From NCBI GenBank assembly GCA_023846275.1, contig JAIUJO010003797.1, forward strand, positions 1 through 64,000: 64,000 bases of DNA, in the 5' to 3' direction. The position numbers and the translations under genes are program-made. This document shows positions 1 through 11,335 of this stretch, one piece after another. Under the pieces are notes generated by a model. The model ran no database searches and had not been told where the DNA came from. It saw only the letters and a list, made by a program, of their open reading frames with translations. The stretch comes from Vanilla planifolia. Lineage: Eukaryota; Streptophyta; Magnoliopsida; Asparagales; Orchidaceae. Position 1 is the stretch's first letter. Each line of letters opens with the position of its first letter.

Positions 1-3000
1 CATCAAAAATTTTTGTGCTTACATCAAAACATTAACAAATTGATGTGTTGATAACTTTGTGCATAATTATCAAAAGAATGCTTTTTCATTAAAAAAATAT
101 GAAACTTGATTCTTAATGAAAAATTAATTTTGCACATAAATGTGTTAAATAGTTTAGATTAAGTAGCTCAAATATGTTTTATTATTATTATTATGACTAC
201 CCCATATGCATTGACTAGTAAGAAAAATATTTTGTAAAGTGTGATCTTTCCTTAGTTGATAAACATGGTTGAATGTGTGTTTAATAGAAAACTAGTACAA
301 GAATGGCCATTGAATTTGTATTGTATAATTTGTTGAAGTTGAAAATAAGCAATCTCAAAAGTGGTAATAAAATTTAGAGGGTACATAGTTTTAGATTTAC
401 ATATAGATTTCTTTTAAATTTTGTGCAATGTCTTTAATGTGTAATGATAAAGGGGCCTTAGGAAAACTCTATACCACTAGTTGCATTGTGAACATTGCAT
501 TTATTATCCATTAATAATGATACTGAGTTCCATATAGTTTGGTGAAAGCTTTGTGGAATTTTATGATTTGTAACAAATGAAAAATATTTGATAGAAGACT
601 AATGCAAAGAAATTACATCAAAAGGTCTTTCACTTAATTGCCTTCATTTTATATGTGCTCAAATTTTATTATTTTGAAGTTTAGTAAAACTTAAAGGCTA
701 AATGGCTTCAGATTTACTTATAAATTTTATTTGAATTTGCAAGATATCTTCAGTACATGGGGATATACGAACATCTGGAAAGACCTTTGCCTTCACTTGG
801 ATTACTATCATTCAGTATACTAAAGCAATGGTAAATATTTGAATAAAAATGAAAACTTAAAGTCTAATACTGGTTTTGTCAAAATTCCAAAATTGTTTTA
901 AAAATCGATTTCGAAAACTTTGTTGTAATAGGTAAAATATTTTAATTACAAAATGTATTGATAATAATTGTTTTGACAATTTAGGGCATATAAATTATAT
1001 GATTCAAATGCTAACAATAAAAAAATAAAATGATAAAATTACAATATTAGTAGCAAGATAATAACATTTCAATGTAAATAAAAAACTTGTATTCTTAATA
1101 CAATAAGAAATCATGTAAAAACTAATTTTCTACGTGAACATTCTAATTATTCAATATTAAATATATGAGAAGTATTTTATTAATAATACAACTATTTTTA
1201 TAGGAATTTAAAAAAAAAAGATTAGGTATTAGAATATTGTTTATCATTTTTGTAATGATTAACAAAGAAGAATTAAAGTGATAAGAATAAAAAATGTAAA
1301 AGTCGAAAAATTATATTGTAAGTGCAATTTAATAATTAAAATGTTCAAAATTTCTACATAATATTTTTAAAAACAATTTTTTTGTCATTGTGAGCAAAAT
1401 TTCTTAGTTTTAGTAAAAAAAAAAAGAATATTAAAATATAAAATTTCATCATTGAAAATAGAGAATTGATCAAATTAAAACCTTTTTGCATGTGTAATTT
1501 ACAAAAAATATTCTTCCAATGAAAATGCTAAAGTGTTTAGAAATATGAAATATAACATAACAAATTTCTTCAACATCTAAAGGGTAATATTAAGAGCATA
1601 AAAAGTATATAAATGGTCAAGCAATGAAATGAAATGCTTTAAAAGCAAGGAATATTAAGGCAAATAAGGATACTAGTTAGCCAAATATGAGCTTTATAAA
1701 AAAACATGATCAATAGTTGCAATAAAATTTTCAAATATGTTTTTCTTAAACAAAATATTTAAGAAAATTTGGCATTGGTACAATTGGGACTGTATCAACC
1801 ATTATGTTAAATGTGGTTTACAACATACATATTAGTCAAGTAGAGCTTGCCACTTATTAGAAAAGTCAAACTTAATGTACAGAAATGTTGTATGAAGGGG
1901 TGGTTTATAGTTGCAGGAGTCATTTGGGATTAGAAAGGTAAAATATAAAAATTTATTGTCTAATTAGATGTCCATTGCTCTAATATGGAAGCAGGTGTTG
2001 TTTTAGTCACAAAGTGTCTGGAAGTGTAAATCGCAATAGGTTTGCATGCTAATGACTGAATTCAACCACATCGCATATCTTAGAATTGTCCTAGGTTTCC
2101 AAAAACTTCCATTAAAGTTAGAAAAAATCCTTAGCAAATTAAGCAAGTGATTAAAACAATTAAGGTGGATTGGTACATCAATTATATTGAGGGCAACCAC
2201 AGAACTAGAAAAATTACAAAAATGGTTAGTCAATCAGATAACCAATAGAAAAGATATTGTTATAATATTACATTATAAAGTAGGACCATATTGAACATGG
2301 ATAAAACTCAAATACTATACATTCATAAATAGTAATTGGCATAAAGTTTGATTTTTTTTGTCACAATGATAAGATGCTAATTTTCAAAAGTTTGTTGTGC
2401 AACTGCGAAAAAACCAAGGAAATCTGGTTAGACAAATTTTCAATTGCTCATTTCCCATCATAAAGTTTTTGAATTGTTAACTAAATTATCCTGATATAGC
2501 ATATTATCAATAAAGACAAGTAAGTATGAAGAAATACCATTCATAATAGTGCATCGTCAAGCTTGAATGATTATTGGTACATTGTTTTAAATATAAAATT
2601 TTTTATTTAAGAAATGTTACAAAGTTTTATCCCAATAAACACTAAGAATGATGTGAAAAAAAATGTCAACATAGATAATATTCAAGTGTATACCAAAAGT
2701 ACATCATTCTAATAAATCATATTGATAAAGAAAAAAACATTTTTCTTAGAAAACTTCTCAAAGAAAGGTAAAGTACATATTTATTATTCTAATGTGAAAA
2801 ATAAAAATGAATTATAAATGCTTAATTCAACATAAAAAATCAAATTTTTTAAATTTGCTATAAAATTGAGTAAATATGTATAGTTTCTAAAATAAAATTT
2901 ATAACTAAAGAATAGAGAAAATAATGTATAAAACACTAAATAAATTCAAAATAACAATAACATTACAAGATTTGAAATGCCAAAAATTATGATTAGTAAA

Positions 3001-6000
3001 TTGTAATGGGAATGATTTTCACAATTGCAAAAAGAGTAAAAAATTGTTAAAGTTAAGAGCATTTCATTTTGAAAAAATATCAAATGATCAATATATTTTT
3101 TTAAAAAATATAAATATAAACTTAAATTAAATTTGTTTTTTTGTTGTGTAATATATCATTATAAATGTTCAAAATAATTTTAAATAAGAAAGTTTTGCAA
3201 AGAAAAAATATTTATCAAAAAGTAAAAAATATAAAAATTCATAATGTTTTTATGACAATAAAAAATCTGAAACATTTATTACTATTAATGCAACTTGTCA
3301 AAATCTAATATTTTATATGCAAAATAAAAATATATCAAACTTTTTAACCAAAATTTTAATTAATGAGGAAAAAATTGTATTTTGTCAACACAGGAGTACA
3401 TGCATCACAAAACATTTGAGATGCAAGCATACAAGAAAAAGTGTAACTTCAATATAATAATAATTACAAATCTAAAAAAATATATTAAATATTCGAGTTT
3501 CTTTCATAAAATATCAAAAATGTTGTGCATTAATTTCTTTTCCATAAGATTATTTTGACATATTTATAAATTAAGAAACAAAATAGTAATCAGTTTAGCC
3601 TGAAATGTGAAATATTTAAAGAAATGCAATTGTTTGTTTGAAAATAACAGTTTTGTACAATAATTTGGGCTACTGCCACATTTTTTTAGGTTTATTACAT
3701 TATCCTGTAAACTTAATTATTACATTAGTTAATCTTTTCTTATGCTAGTTTGGTGTAATTTATTTTTTATATTATAAATTTGAAAAATAATGAAAAAGAT
3801 TTACTTATAATTTCACACTTTTTATTTTTATGAATATATATAACATGCTTTGTGACATACACATAAAATGATAATAACTTTTGATAGTTCATTATATTTA
3901 TCATATTTTTTTAAAATCCAAAAATGTTTTGCTTATGTTACTTTATAGAATTGTTTACAAAAAGTCATCCACTTATTGTTATAGATATTTTTGTAAATTT
4001 TTATTATTTTAAGTATATTATAAATTTTAAATTTTTATAGACTTTTGTATTTCTATTTTTGTTTTTAAATCTTTTAAATAGAAAGGTGTGCTCGTAAATT
4101 ATTTTGTCTTAGATGTAATTTGAACAATTTAAATGTTTAATAATATTGATACTTTTTAAAATTTTTTAATTCCGTTAATGTATTTTGAAAAATTACTTTT
4201 ATGAAAAAAAATTTTCGTAACATTTTCTAAATATTTTTAATCAATTGTGTTATTTTTATAATTATTTTTTTCCATAAAATTTTACATTTTTTTATAGTTA
4301 ATAAGAAATTAAAATATTTAAATTATTTTAAAAAATGTTAATGTAGTATGAAAAATAAATCTTAAATTAATAAGATAATTGAGATTGAGAAATAGGAAGT
4401 CAATGTGATAATACCTCGACCAAAATAATTAATAAAATAGTTTTAAGTAGTATATGTTTTTAAGATACAAAAGTTGACCATACTATTTGACAATTGCAAT
4501 TTATAAGAGTAATATAATAATACTAAATATAAAGCTTTGTATAAAATTTTTTCAAAATATCAACAATAGAAAATCATTTATAAATGTAAGAAAGCAATTA
4601 GCAAAAATATAAGATAAAAGAAAGAAAAGTATAAATATTAATACAATAAAACTATTAACGTATGAATATATTGTTTAAAAAGTCTACATAACAAATTAGT
4701 AAAGAGCAAAACAATAAAAATATCACGTCAATTAATAAGTGCATAGTTAAATCATAATTTAAGGAAATGTTATTGATAACAAATTATTGACATATTTAGT
4801 TATAATTGTACTTAAAGAACTACATTATTGACAAATTGTATTTTCAAATTAAAAAAATTTCATATAGATAATTAAAATTCTCAAAAGATTCTAATTACAT
4901 TAAATTTTCAAATAAAAAATTATTTAAAAAAGAAAAATATCTTTAATATTTGTTTTATTATAATGTCAACTAATTGATGGAAAAATTTAAAACCATGCAC
5001 ACACAACATGCATGTGGACAAGTGTGAAGAATTAAAAAGTTAATTGCTATGAAAATTTATAAAATAATTTCAACAAATTACGAAAAAAAAATATTTGATT
5101 TTAAATATTGAGTAATATTCAAAATGTTTTGTAAAATAAAATTTTTTTGATATAAGTCTCCTATTTTTATTATATTTTAAACACATCAGATGTTTTAAAA
5201 CATATAACTAATTTTGGAAACTAATTGTCCTAAAGTTACAACCACTATTTGCAAAATTAAAAAACATATATTAGTTGTAATAAAAAGGTAAAAGATCATA
5301 GAAATTTCATTGTAGTACATTGAGAAACGGTTTTCCTAATCATCTAAGGCTAATAAGACTTAAATTTGAGAGAAGTTTTTTCAAAAAAAAGTTATATCAA
5401 TCATAAAGATAATAAGGTACATGGAATAGTAGAAAATATATTTTTGTGAAGTTGACAAAAAAGGTATATATATTATGAGCATGACCAATTTTTAGAAAAA
5501 GTATTGCCTAAAATAAGCAATTAATTAAAAAATATAAAATGTATAAAAAGAAAAAAGTTTATAAAAACTTAATCTAATCAATTTTATAAACTAAATAATA
5601 TAAAATATTAATACACAAATTATTCAAAACAATATAAAAATTATTTATTTAATAAAATGAGAAAAATAATTAAACATTATTTAAAATATTTTATGGAAAT
5701 TTTAATATATCAATATAATATTACATGATAGTGAACATTTTCAATTTTAAGATGTCCAAATAATAAAGTGAACAATAAATAGAAAGATGGATAGTTTGTC
5801 ATTTCAATAAAATATAATATAGTACAAAGAGATCATTAAAAAACATAAACTTTCTTAGCAAAGTAAAAAAAACTTATTGTAAACAACTATGTTTAATAAC
5901 ATAAAAATATATACAACTTTTAGAATAATATAATTATAAAACACATAGTAATTATTTGAACAAAATTTTAAAAACAAATTTTTTTTTATAAACATGCTGA

Positions 6001-6880
6001 ATAAAAAATATCTTGAATAATAAAAGATTTCTTTCAATGTTACAAGCATCATAATTGAGTTATTACAAATAACAAGTGATTCTACCAATTAAAAAACTTG
6101 TATAAATTTTTAAATCAAATAATTGAAACTTAACCATGATAAATGTAACAAAGAATTGTCAAAAGAAGAAAATATCTTTGACTAGTATTGCAAAATATTA
6201 AAAATATCTAAAGAAAATTAAACAAGTTAACAAAATAAGAAAAACAATGACCATGTTGTAAGTAAATATGTCAAAAATATAAAAATTTTTAAAAAAACAT
6301 GAACATAAAGTAATAACAAAAATATTAAAAATTCTTTTAACATTTTATTGAAAATATTATTCTTATTTTAACAAGCATGACAAACATTTAGTAAGAGATG
6401 AAGTCAACTAACATGTGAAATTTATTATAAATTATATGACACAAAATATAAAAGGCTAGATGGATGAATTATGTATTTATCAAATTTTTTTATTCTAAAA
6501 TTTTTTTCGAAAAATTTTTATACATAAAAGTAAAAATTATTTCTTTAAAATATTATTTTTTGAAATGAGATTGTTCAGTATTAAATGAAATACACAGAGT
6601 TTTAAATGGTTGAGCCAAAACTAGTGCATACATCTACCCCTGATGATTAATCGATACTCACTCATTTTCATGTGGCGAGTAAAGCAAATACATACAGATA
6701 CTCCAATAAGACACCTAATAGCACAAAAGTTTATGACTATACAAAATAATTATTAAACTTTACAATTTTTGCATAAAATAATTTCTACATTTTTTAAATC
6801 TTTAATAAAAGTGTTGCAATACTAATGGCTAAAAATGGTTCCTCTAACAGCTCAAATTAATTTTTTTTTTGAAAAATAGC
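1..6880. other. A+T-rich non-coding DNA
   Basis: No frame carries a convincing protein. The open frames here (such as 2003-2233 and 5855-6088 on the minus strand) are short, rich in Phe, Ile, Asn, Lys and Tyr, and match what A+T-rich DNA gives by chance. Homopolymer A and T runs are everywhere. I recognise no RNA gene, splice-site series or transposon end. A possible two-copy duplication near the left edge is listed separately. Confidence 0.7.
280..900. repeat. possible two-copy direct repeat, unit about 310 bp
   Basis: Two landmarks recur about 310 bp apart in the same order. A stretch beginning 'atagaaaactagtacaa' near 285 resembles one beginning 'atagaagactaatgcaaa' near 590. A second stretch with 'agatttacatatag' near 395 resembles one with 'agatttacttataa' near 710. 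Similarity is about 70 percent by eye. I see no third copy on either side. It could be an old local duplication or chance similarity in biased DNA. Confidence 0.35.
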
Positions 6881-7600
6881 CATCACAAGTGATATGAATG
6901 AAAATGATGGTACAACTACTATTTCATTCTAGGTGCTCAAAGCAAATGCTGTTTGAAGAATAATTGATAAACGATTTATATTTAATCATATTGGGAAAAG
7001 GCCTAGAACATCAGATTAAAAAGCTAGATCAACGGTGATGTTAAATTGGTTATTATTTATGAAGGAAGAGAGACATTAAGTAGCTTAATCAAACATTCCA
7101 AATGAATGGCTACGTTTAAGTAAACGTTTCACCAATACTGGCATAATCTAGACCATCTGATAGCAACAATATGCGATCAATTGGTGCTGAAAAACCTAAG
7201 TATGGCAACAACATTCTTTTTGTCTCACAATGCAAAATAGTTCATGTGAGTTATGCTGATAATATCATCATTATGATTCAGCCTATTAACGTTGGCAATT
7301 CCATAATGTTCTCAGAAAGCTGTGACCTAGGTCACCAAATCATATATGTAAATATGAGTTTGACTTATCCCAATTTCTTAACAGATTCATGAGTCCCTCC
7401 TGATTCCCTATGATTAAGCTGATTAAGGGGTTATGCCCTGAATAAATTGAACCAAAATTACTAAAACCCTTATGGCTTAAATCGATAATCTGAGCAATCC
7501 TTCCTCGATTTTTGTAGAGCTCGTAGTGTGTAGCTACTCATGTCCCATGCCTATATTGTGAACCATAGATAGGACTCAAGTCCTTTTGGGCTTTGTGGTG
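6881..7600. other. unassigned island of higher G+C
   Basis: This stretch is visibly richer in G+C than its flanks. It contains a 73-codon plus-strand frame at 7171-7392. Residues near 24-33 of that frame read HVSYADNIII, which resembles the YADD active-site box of a LINE reverse transcriptase with the last Asp changed to Asn. Nothing around it confirms a reverse transcriptase: the downstream peptide does not look like the usual continuation and no other LINE domain is nearby. It may be a lone scrap of an old retroelement or a chance match. No function is assigned. Confidence 0.3.
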
Positions 7601-8638
7601 CAAAAAATATTGAAAAGATTTCAAAATATATATATATATTATTTCAACAATTAAATGATTTTAAAAGTCAAATACCTTAATTAAAAAACAAATGCTATTG
7701 AAATAAAACTTAAATACACACCTAAATATAAATACAACATGATAATCATTTGTGTCATAATTGCATAGAAATTACATGATTTAAGAAGCTATCCATAAAG
7801 ATTTAGAAATATACTTTTTGTGCATTAGCAATCCCACAAATCAAATTATTGTTGGCTCCAAAGTTAGTAATTTAAGCCATCTAAATTTTATTATTTATTT
7901 AAGTTGTAGCTTTGCTCCAAAAAAACTCAAACTACTACCATTAATCTTGAGATTTAACAAATATAATACAAAGCTCAAGAAAGTTTGAGCAAATATTTAG
8001 ATTGACTTTATCATCATCACATCAAATATACAACAAAATTAATTATAAATATGAATTTTTAATTTCTAAAAAATGTTTTACACAAAATAATAAAAATTAT
8101 CACAATAAATATACATTATCTTTTTGAAAACAAAAAAACTTTGTATAATATAAAATGAAAAGCTTGAAAACAAATATTGTATGTTTGTTAGAATAAATAC
8201 AAAATAGTTTTTTACAAATAAAAACTGAAAAATTTCAATAGATACCTAGCAAAAATTTTAAAAGTTTCGATACATACAAATTTAAAACAACACTTTGGGG
8301 TAATTTGATCAAGAAAAATTTATTTCAAAATAAAAGTATTAAAACTTAAAAAAACATTATGATAAAATTTTATCAACATTATAACAAAAAAATAGTTTAG
8401 TGCAAAAACACATTTTTAACATGAAAAAAAAACAACTACCATTACTATTAAAAGTTTAATGCATAAAAAATTAGTTTAGCATTTCAAATAAAAAGGATAA
8501 TTACATTCAATATTTAATAAATAAACAATAAATTAGAATTATAATAATAAATAAAAAGTAGAAAAGTATTTGAAATTAAAATATTCGAACATGCATCACA
8601 TTCAAGAAAATGGTTTCTTAAAAACCATAGGAAAGCAA
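7601..8638. other. A+T-rich non-coding DNA
   Basis: Long A and T runs and a short (TA)n stretch near 7627. No coding potential is seen. The right edge abuts the target-site duplication of the retro-insertion that follows. Confidence 0.65.
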
Positions 8639-8652
8639 ATCCTAATGTACCT
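8639..8652. repeat. target-site duplication, left copy
   Basis: The 14 bases atcctaatgtacct lie immediately outside the poly(T) run at 8655-8678. They match the 15 bases atcctaatgttacct at 12704-12718 except for one inserted T. The pair brackets a unit whose right edge is also the exact end of LINE homology. That is the geometry expected of target-primed reverse transcription. Confidence 0.75.
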
Positions 8653-8653
8653 T

Positions 8654-8654
<1 letters not shown>

Positions 8655-8678
<24 letters not shown>
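8655..8678 (-). other. poly(A) tail of the retro-insertion
   Basis: A run of 24 T on the plus strand, that is A24 on the minus strand, begins about 150 nt after the PDR stop codon. A possible AATGAA poly(A) signal variant lies about 25 nt upstream of the run on the minus strand. The run abuts the left target-site duplication with only two bases between. Position, orientation and length fit a retrotransposed mRNA tail better than a random homopolymer. Confidence 0.75.
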
Positions 8679-8684
<6 letters not shown>

Positions 8685-8827
8685 GCATACTATGTTTTCA
8701 TTAAAATATAAGGAATAATAACACTTGGAAGGTATAACCTCCATGATTTCTCATGTAATATTTTTCTTGTTTACACTATTTTTGCTTTCTATGAGCTCAT
8801 AAATTGTGACACCGATTAGTATTTCCT

Positions 8828-10275
8828 TCATCTCCTTTGAAAATTTAGTCTTCCTGTGAAGTAAGTAAACATAGCAGCAAAAATTAGAGGATAAAGGAAA
8901 AGTAGTATAGTTGTGATCCATAACTGATCTTGATGAAACCCAAAATAGTCTTCTAAAAAAGAGGAAATTGATTTGAGATCTCCAAAAACAATTATCTCTT
9001 TGTGTATATCTCCATATTGTGAAGTTAAAAGGCTCCTCATTGTCCATGATGTGGGGGTCATATAATACAAACAACTCCACCACTTGGGTTTGCGGGCCAG
9101 GTAATATGTAGCCCGCAAAGATATTCAAAATGGGGTTGTAGAAAAATATCAAAATTGTAGCCACCTCACTATTTGAACTTAATGACATGAGCAACATTCC
9201 CAGGTAAACATAATAAAGCAAGGTGCAGTATATGGTAAAGAAGAACCAACAAAACTTTGAAGCGGACCAATAGTAGCCAATTGATGGATATGTTATGCTC
9301 ACAAACATCAATGCTTGGAAAAATACATATGGTAATTCAATGACCACCTCAGCAGCCGAGTGAGTAAATGGAGTGCACATTCCTGCAAATCTTTCTCGAT
9401 AAAATACAGTTTTTTCGATTGCTACCATTGGTATTGCTGTTGAGCAGTTGGTTACTCCCATGAAGACAATGGCTACATATAGTGACCCAAATATATTGAA
9501 CAAGTCTTGTTGGTTGTTTATGCTTCTTCCATGCTGCCAGAATAGAGCTGCTAATATTGATGACAGCATAGTAACAAATGATATCCTTGCCAAGTTATAT
9601 GAAGGAGTTCTCCTGTAAGACAAGTGCTGCTTCCACAGACAAGCTCTAAACTGTTTCCAAAGACTATTTTTGAAATGTGAAGGAAATTTTGAATCTTTTG
9701 CATCTTGTGTTGGGGAACTCAAATGTTTGACTACCTCTGTGTTTAGCCTATGAAGATCTGACTCCTTGTAGATCTCTGTAAAGTCAATACTGAGCTGAGC
9801 TTCAAGAGATGTTGAGGTAACTTCCATAACCCATGTTGCTGGGTTGTAATTGTCCATGATCTTGGGTATTCCAGGAATTGTCTCGAAATATTCAATAACT
9901 TTGCATGATTGCTGTCCAATTGGTCCCGAGTATATTAGGTGGCCTCCTCTTTTCATCAATTTTAGCTCATCAAATGTCTCAAAAATGTCAATACTCGGTT
10001 GATGAATCGTACATGCTACTGTTCTCCCAGTTTCAGCTACTTTTTTCACTGTTCGCATGACAATAGCTGCTGCTCGTCGCATCCAATCCTGGTGTGGGTT
10101 CATCCATAAGTATAATTGAAGGGTTGGAGACTAGTTCCACTGCAATTGTCAACCGTTTTCACTGCTCTGTGGACAATCCATTGATCCCTGGAAGTGCAAG
10201 TAATGAATCTTTATTTCCATCAAGCTCGACTGTCTCTAAAACTTCTGTCACAAAATCCTATGGTCCAAATAAGGA
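8828..10275 (-). pseudogene. PDR-type ABCG transporter, C-terminal part (NBD2 end and TMD2), processed pseudogene
   Basis: Full-length plant PDR/ABCG proteins are plasma-membrane exporters of about 1,400 residues, ordered NBD1-TMD1-NBD2-TMD2. Only the last third is here. The order is: a signature-like [15 protein letters not shown], Walker [10 protein letters not shown]-loop CTIHQPSIDIFE, the NBD2-TMD2 linker with NPATWVMEVTS, the TMD2 helices with FYRERFAGM and IGYYWSA, then the family-typical end LTSQYGD and LNFQRR. Breaks: a TGA where the family has Arg after LSTEQ (CGA to TGA), one extra base near 10084 just after GLDA, and a frameshift near 9095 at the GYILP/KPKWW junction. It has no introns, whereas plant PDR genes normally have several here, so with the poly(A) I call it a retrocopy. 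Closest in style to PDR3/ABCG39-like members; that subgroup is a guess. Confidence 0.9.
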
Positions 10276-10284
10276 TTTTTTTTT

Positions 10285-10673
10285 TGAGCAAATGGAGTGT
10301 ACATTCCTGCAAATCTTTCTCGATAAAATACAATTTTTTCGATTGCTACCATTGGTATTGCTGTTGAGCAGTTGGTTACTCCCATGAAGACAATGGCTAC
10401 ATATAGTGACCCAAATATATTGAACAAGTCTTGTTGGTTGTTTATGCTTCTTCCATGCTGCCAGAATAGAGCTGCTAATATTGATGACAGCATAGTAACA
10501 AATGATATCCTTGCCAAGTTATATGAAGGAGTTCTCCAGTAAGACAAGTGCTGCTTCCACAGACAAGCTCTAAACTGTTTCCAAAGACTACTTTTGAAAT
10601 GTGAAGGAAATTTTGAATCTTTTGCATCTTGTGTTGGGGAACTCAAATGTTTGACTACCTCTATGTTTAGCCT
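10285..10673 (-). pseudogene. second partial PDR copy (linker end and start of TMD2)
   Basis: This 389-bp block is colinear with 9361-9749 in the longer PDR pseudogene. I count six differences and no gaps, about 98.5 percent identity. It encodes the linker from LNIEVVKHLSS through the first TMD2 helices to FYRERFAGMYTPF. It keeps the family-typical Trp in SYWRTP and Tyr in AGMYTP, where the longer copy has Arg and Cys, so each copy has its own private changes. It sits upstream of the NBD2 segment, out of natural gene order, and ends on the minus strand in an A10 tract (10276-10285). It cannot be functional alone. Confidence 0.85.
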
Positions 10674-11335
10674 CCTCATCCCTCTCTATTGCTGCACCAA
10701 CACCACTTCTTTCCCTCGCTTCTGTTGAATGGGATTGTGGATTTTGTTCGTATGCTTTGTCAACAAGCTTCATGTGGATCCAACCTAATCAAGTTATTAA
10801 AGGAAAGCACGTTTCTTTCTTTCAGCAGCTCATTCCTCCCCTCATCCTCTCAACTCCTCCATCAACCCTTCATTTGGCACAGCCTAATTATCTGACTTTG
10901 GCACTTGGTTCAATTTTTAGTCCAGTTTCAAAAGGGGACCAGCCTTTTTTTTTTTCTTCAAAAGTAAATCTTATAACTTCTCGGAATTCACTCAACCATC
11001 CATATCATGTTCTGCAGACATTCTTTCTTCTCCCCAACTATAAATTTCCTTGCAAAAATTCTTCCTGGAACACAACATATCTCCAATGCTTTCCTCCAAA
11101 TCTTTGCTTTCCTTTATCTATTTTTTCTCCTAGATTTATCCTATTCAAACCCACTTCTAGTTTTGCGACCATTTATCACTCGTATTCCCCTTCTTTGCCC
11201 TTCACAGCTCATCAAAATTCAATAAGATCCAAGAACTAATGGATGCCCAATACTAAGCTCATCGAAAAACTGGGTAAACCCCGTATTGCAAGTAGTTGTC
11301 TGAATATTCAGCCGAACAGCAGAAATTGAAGACCT
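10674..11335. other. unassigned segment inside the retro-insertion
   Basis: It lies between the LINE ORF2 stop and the partial PDR copy. A plus-strand frame of 160 codons (10757-11239) runs antisense to the transcription of the whole insertion, is rich in Ser, Pro and Phe, and resembles nothing I know; I treat it as chance. On the minus strand an 11-nt A tract (10945-10955) divides the segment. A minus frame near 10774-10674 reads VDKAYEQNPQSHSTEARERS, which could be low-complexity sequence from a LINE ORF1, but I cannot show it. It may hold the LINE 3' UTR plus a fourth RNA template. Confidence 0.4.

Noticed and set aside
8751..10103. 450-codon minus-strand frame taken as one intact protein starting at its first Met
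   Set aside because: The apparent Met lies in a frame created by an extra base after GLDA, and the last 100 or so codons are out of frame with the true PDR end at 8828. It is part of a pseudogene.
10094..10387. 97-codon plus-strand frame over the PDR pseudogene
   Set aside because: A shadow: the minus strand of the same bases encodes NBD2 and TMD2 of the transporter.
10757..11239. 160-codon plus-strand frame as a gene
   Set aside because: It lies antisense to every recognisable part of the retro-insertion, has Ser/Pro/Phe-rich low-complexity content, and matches no family I know.
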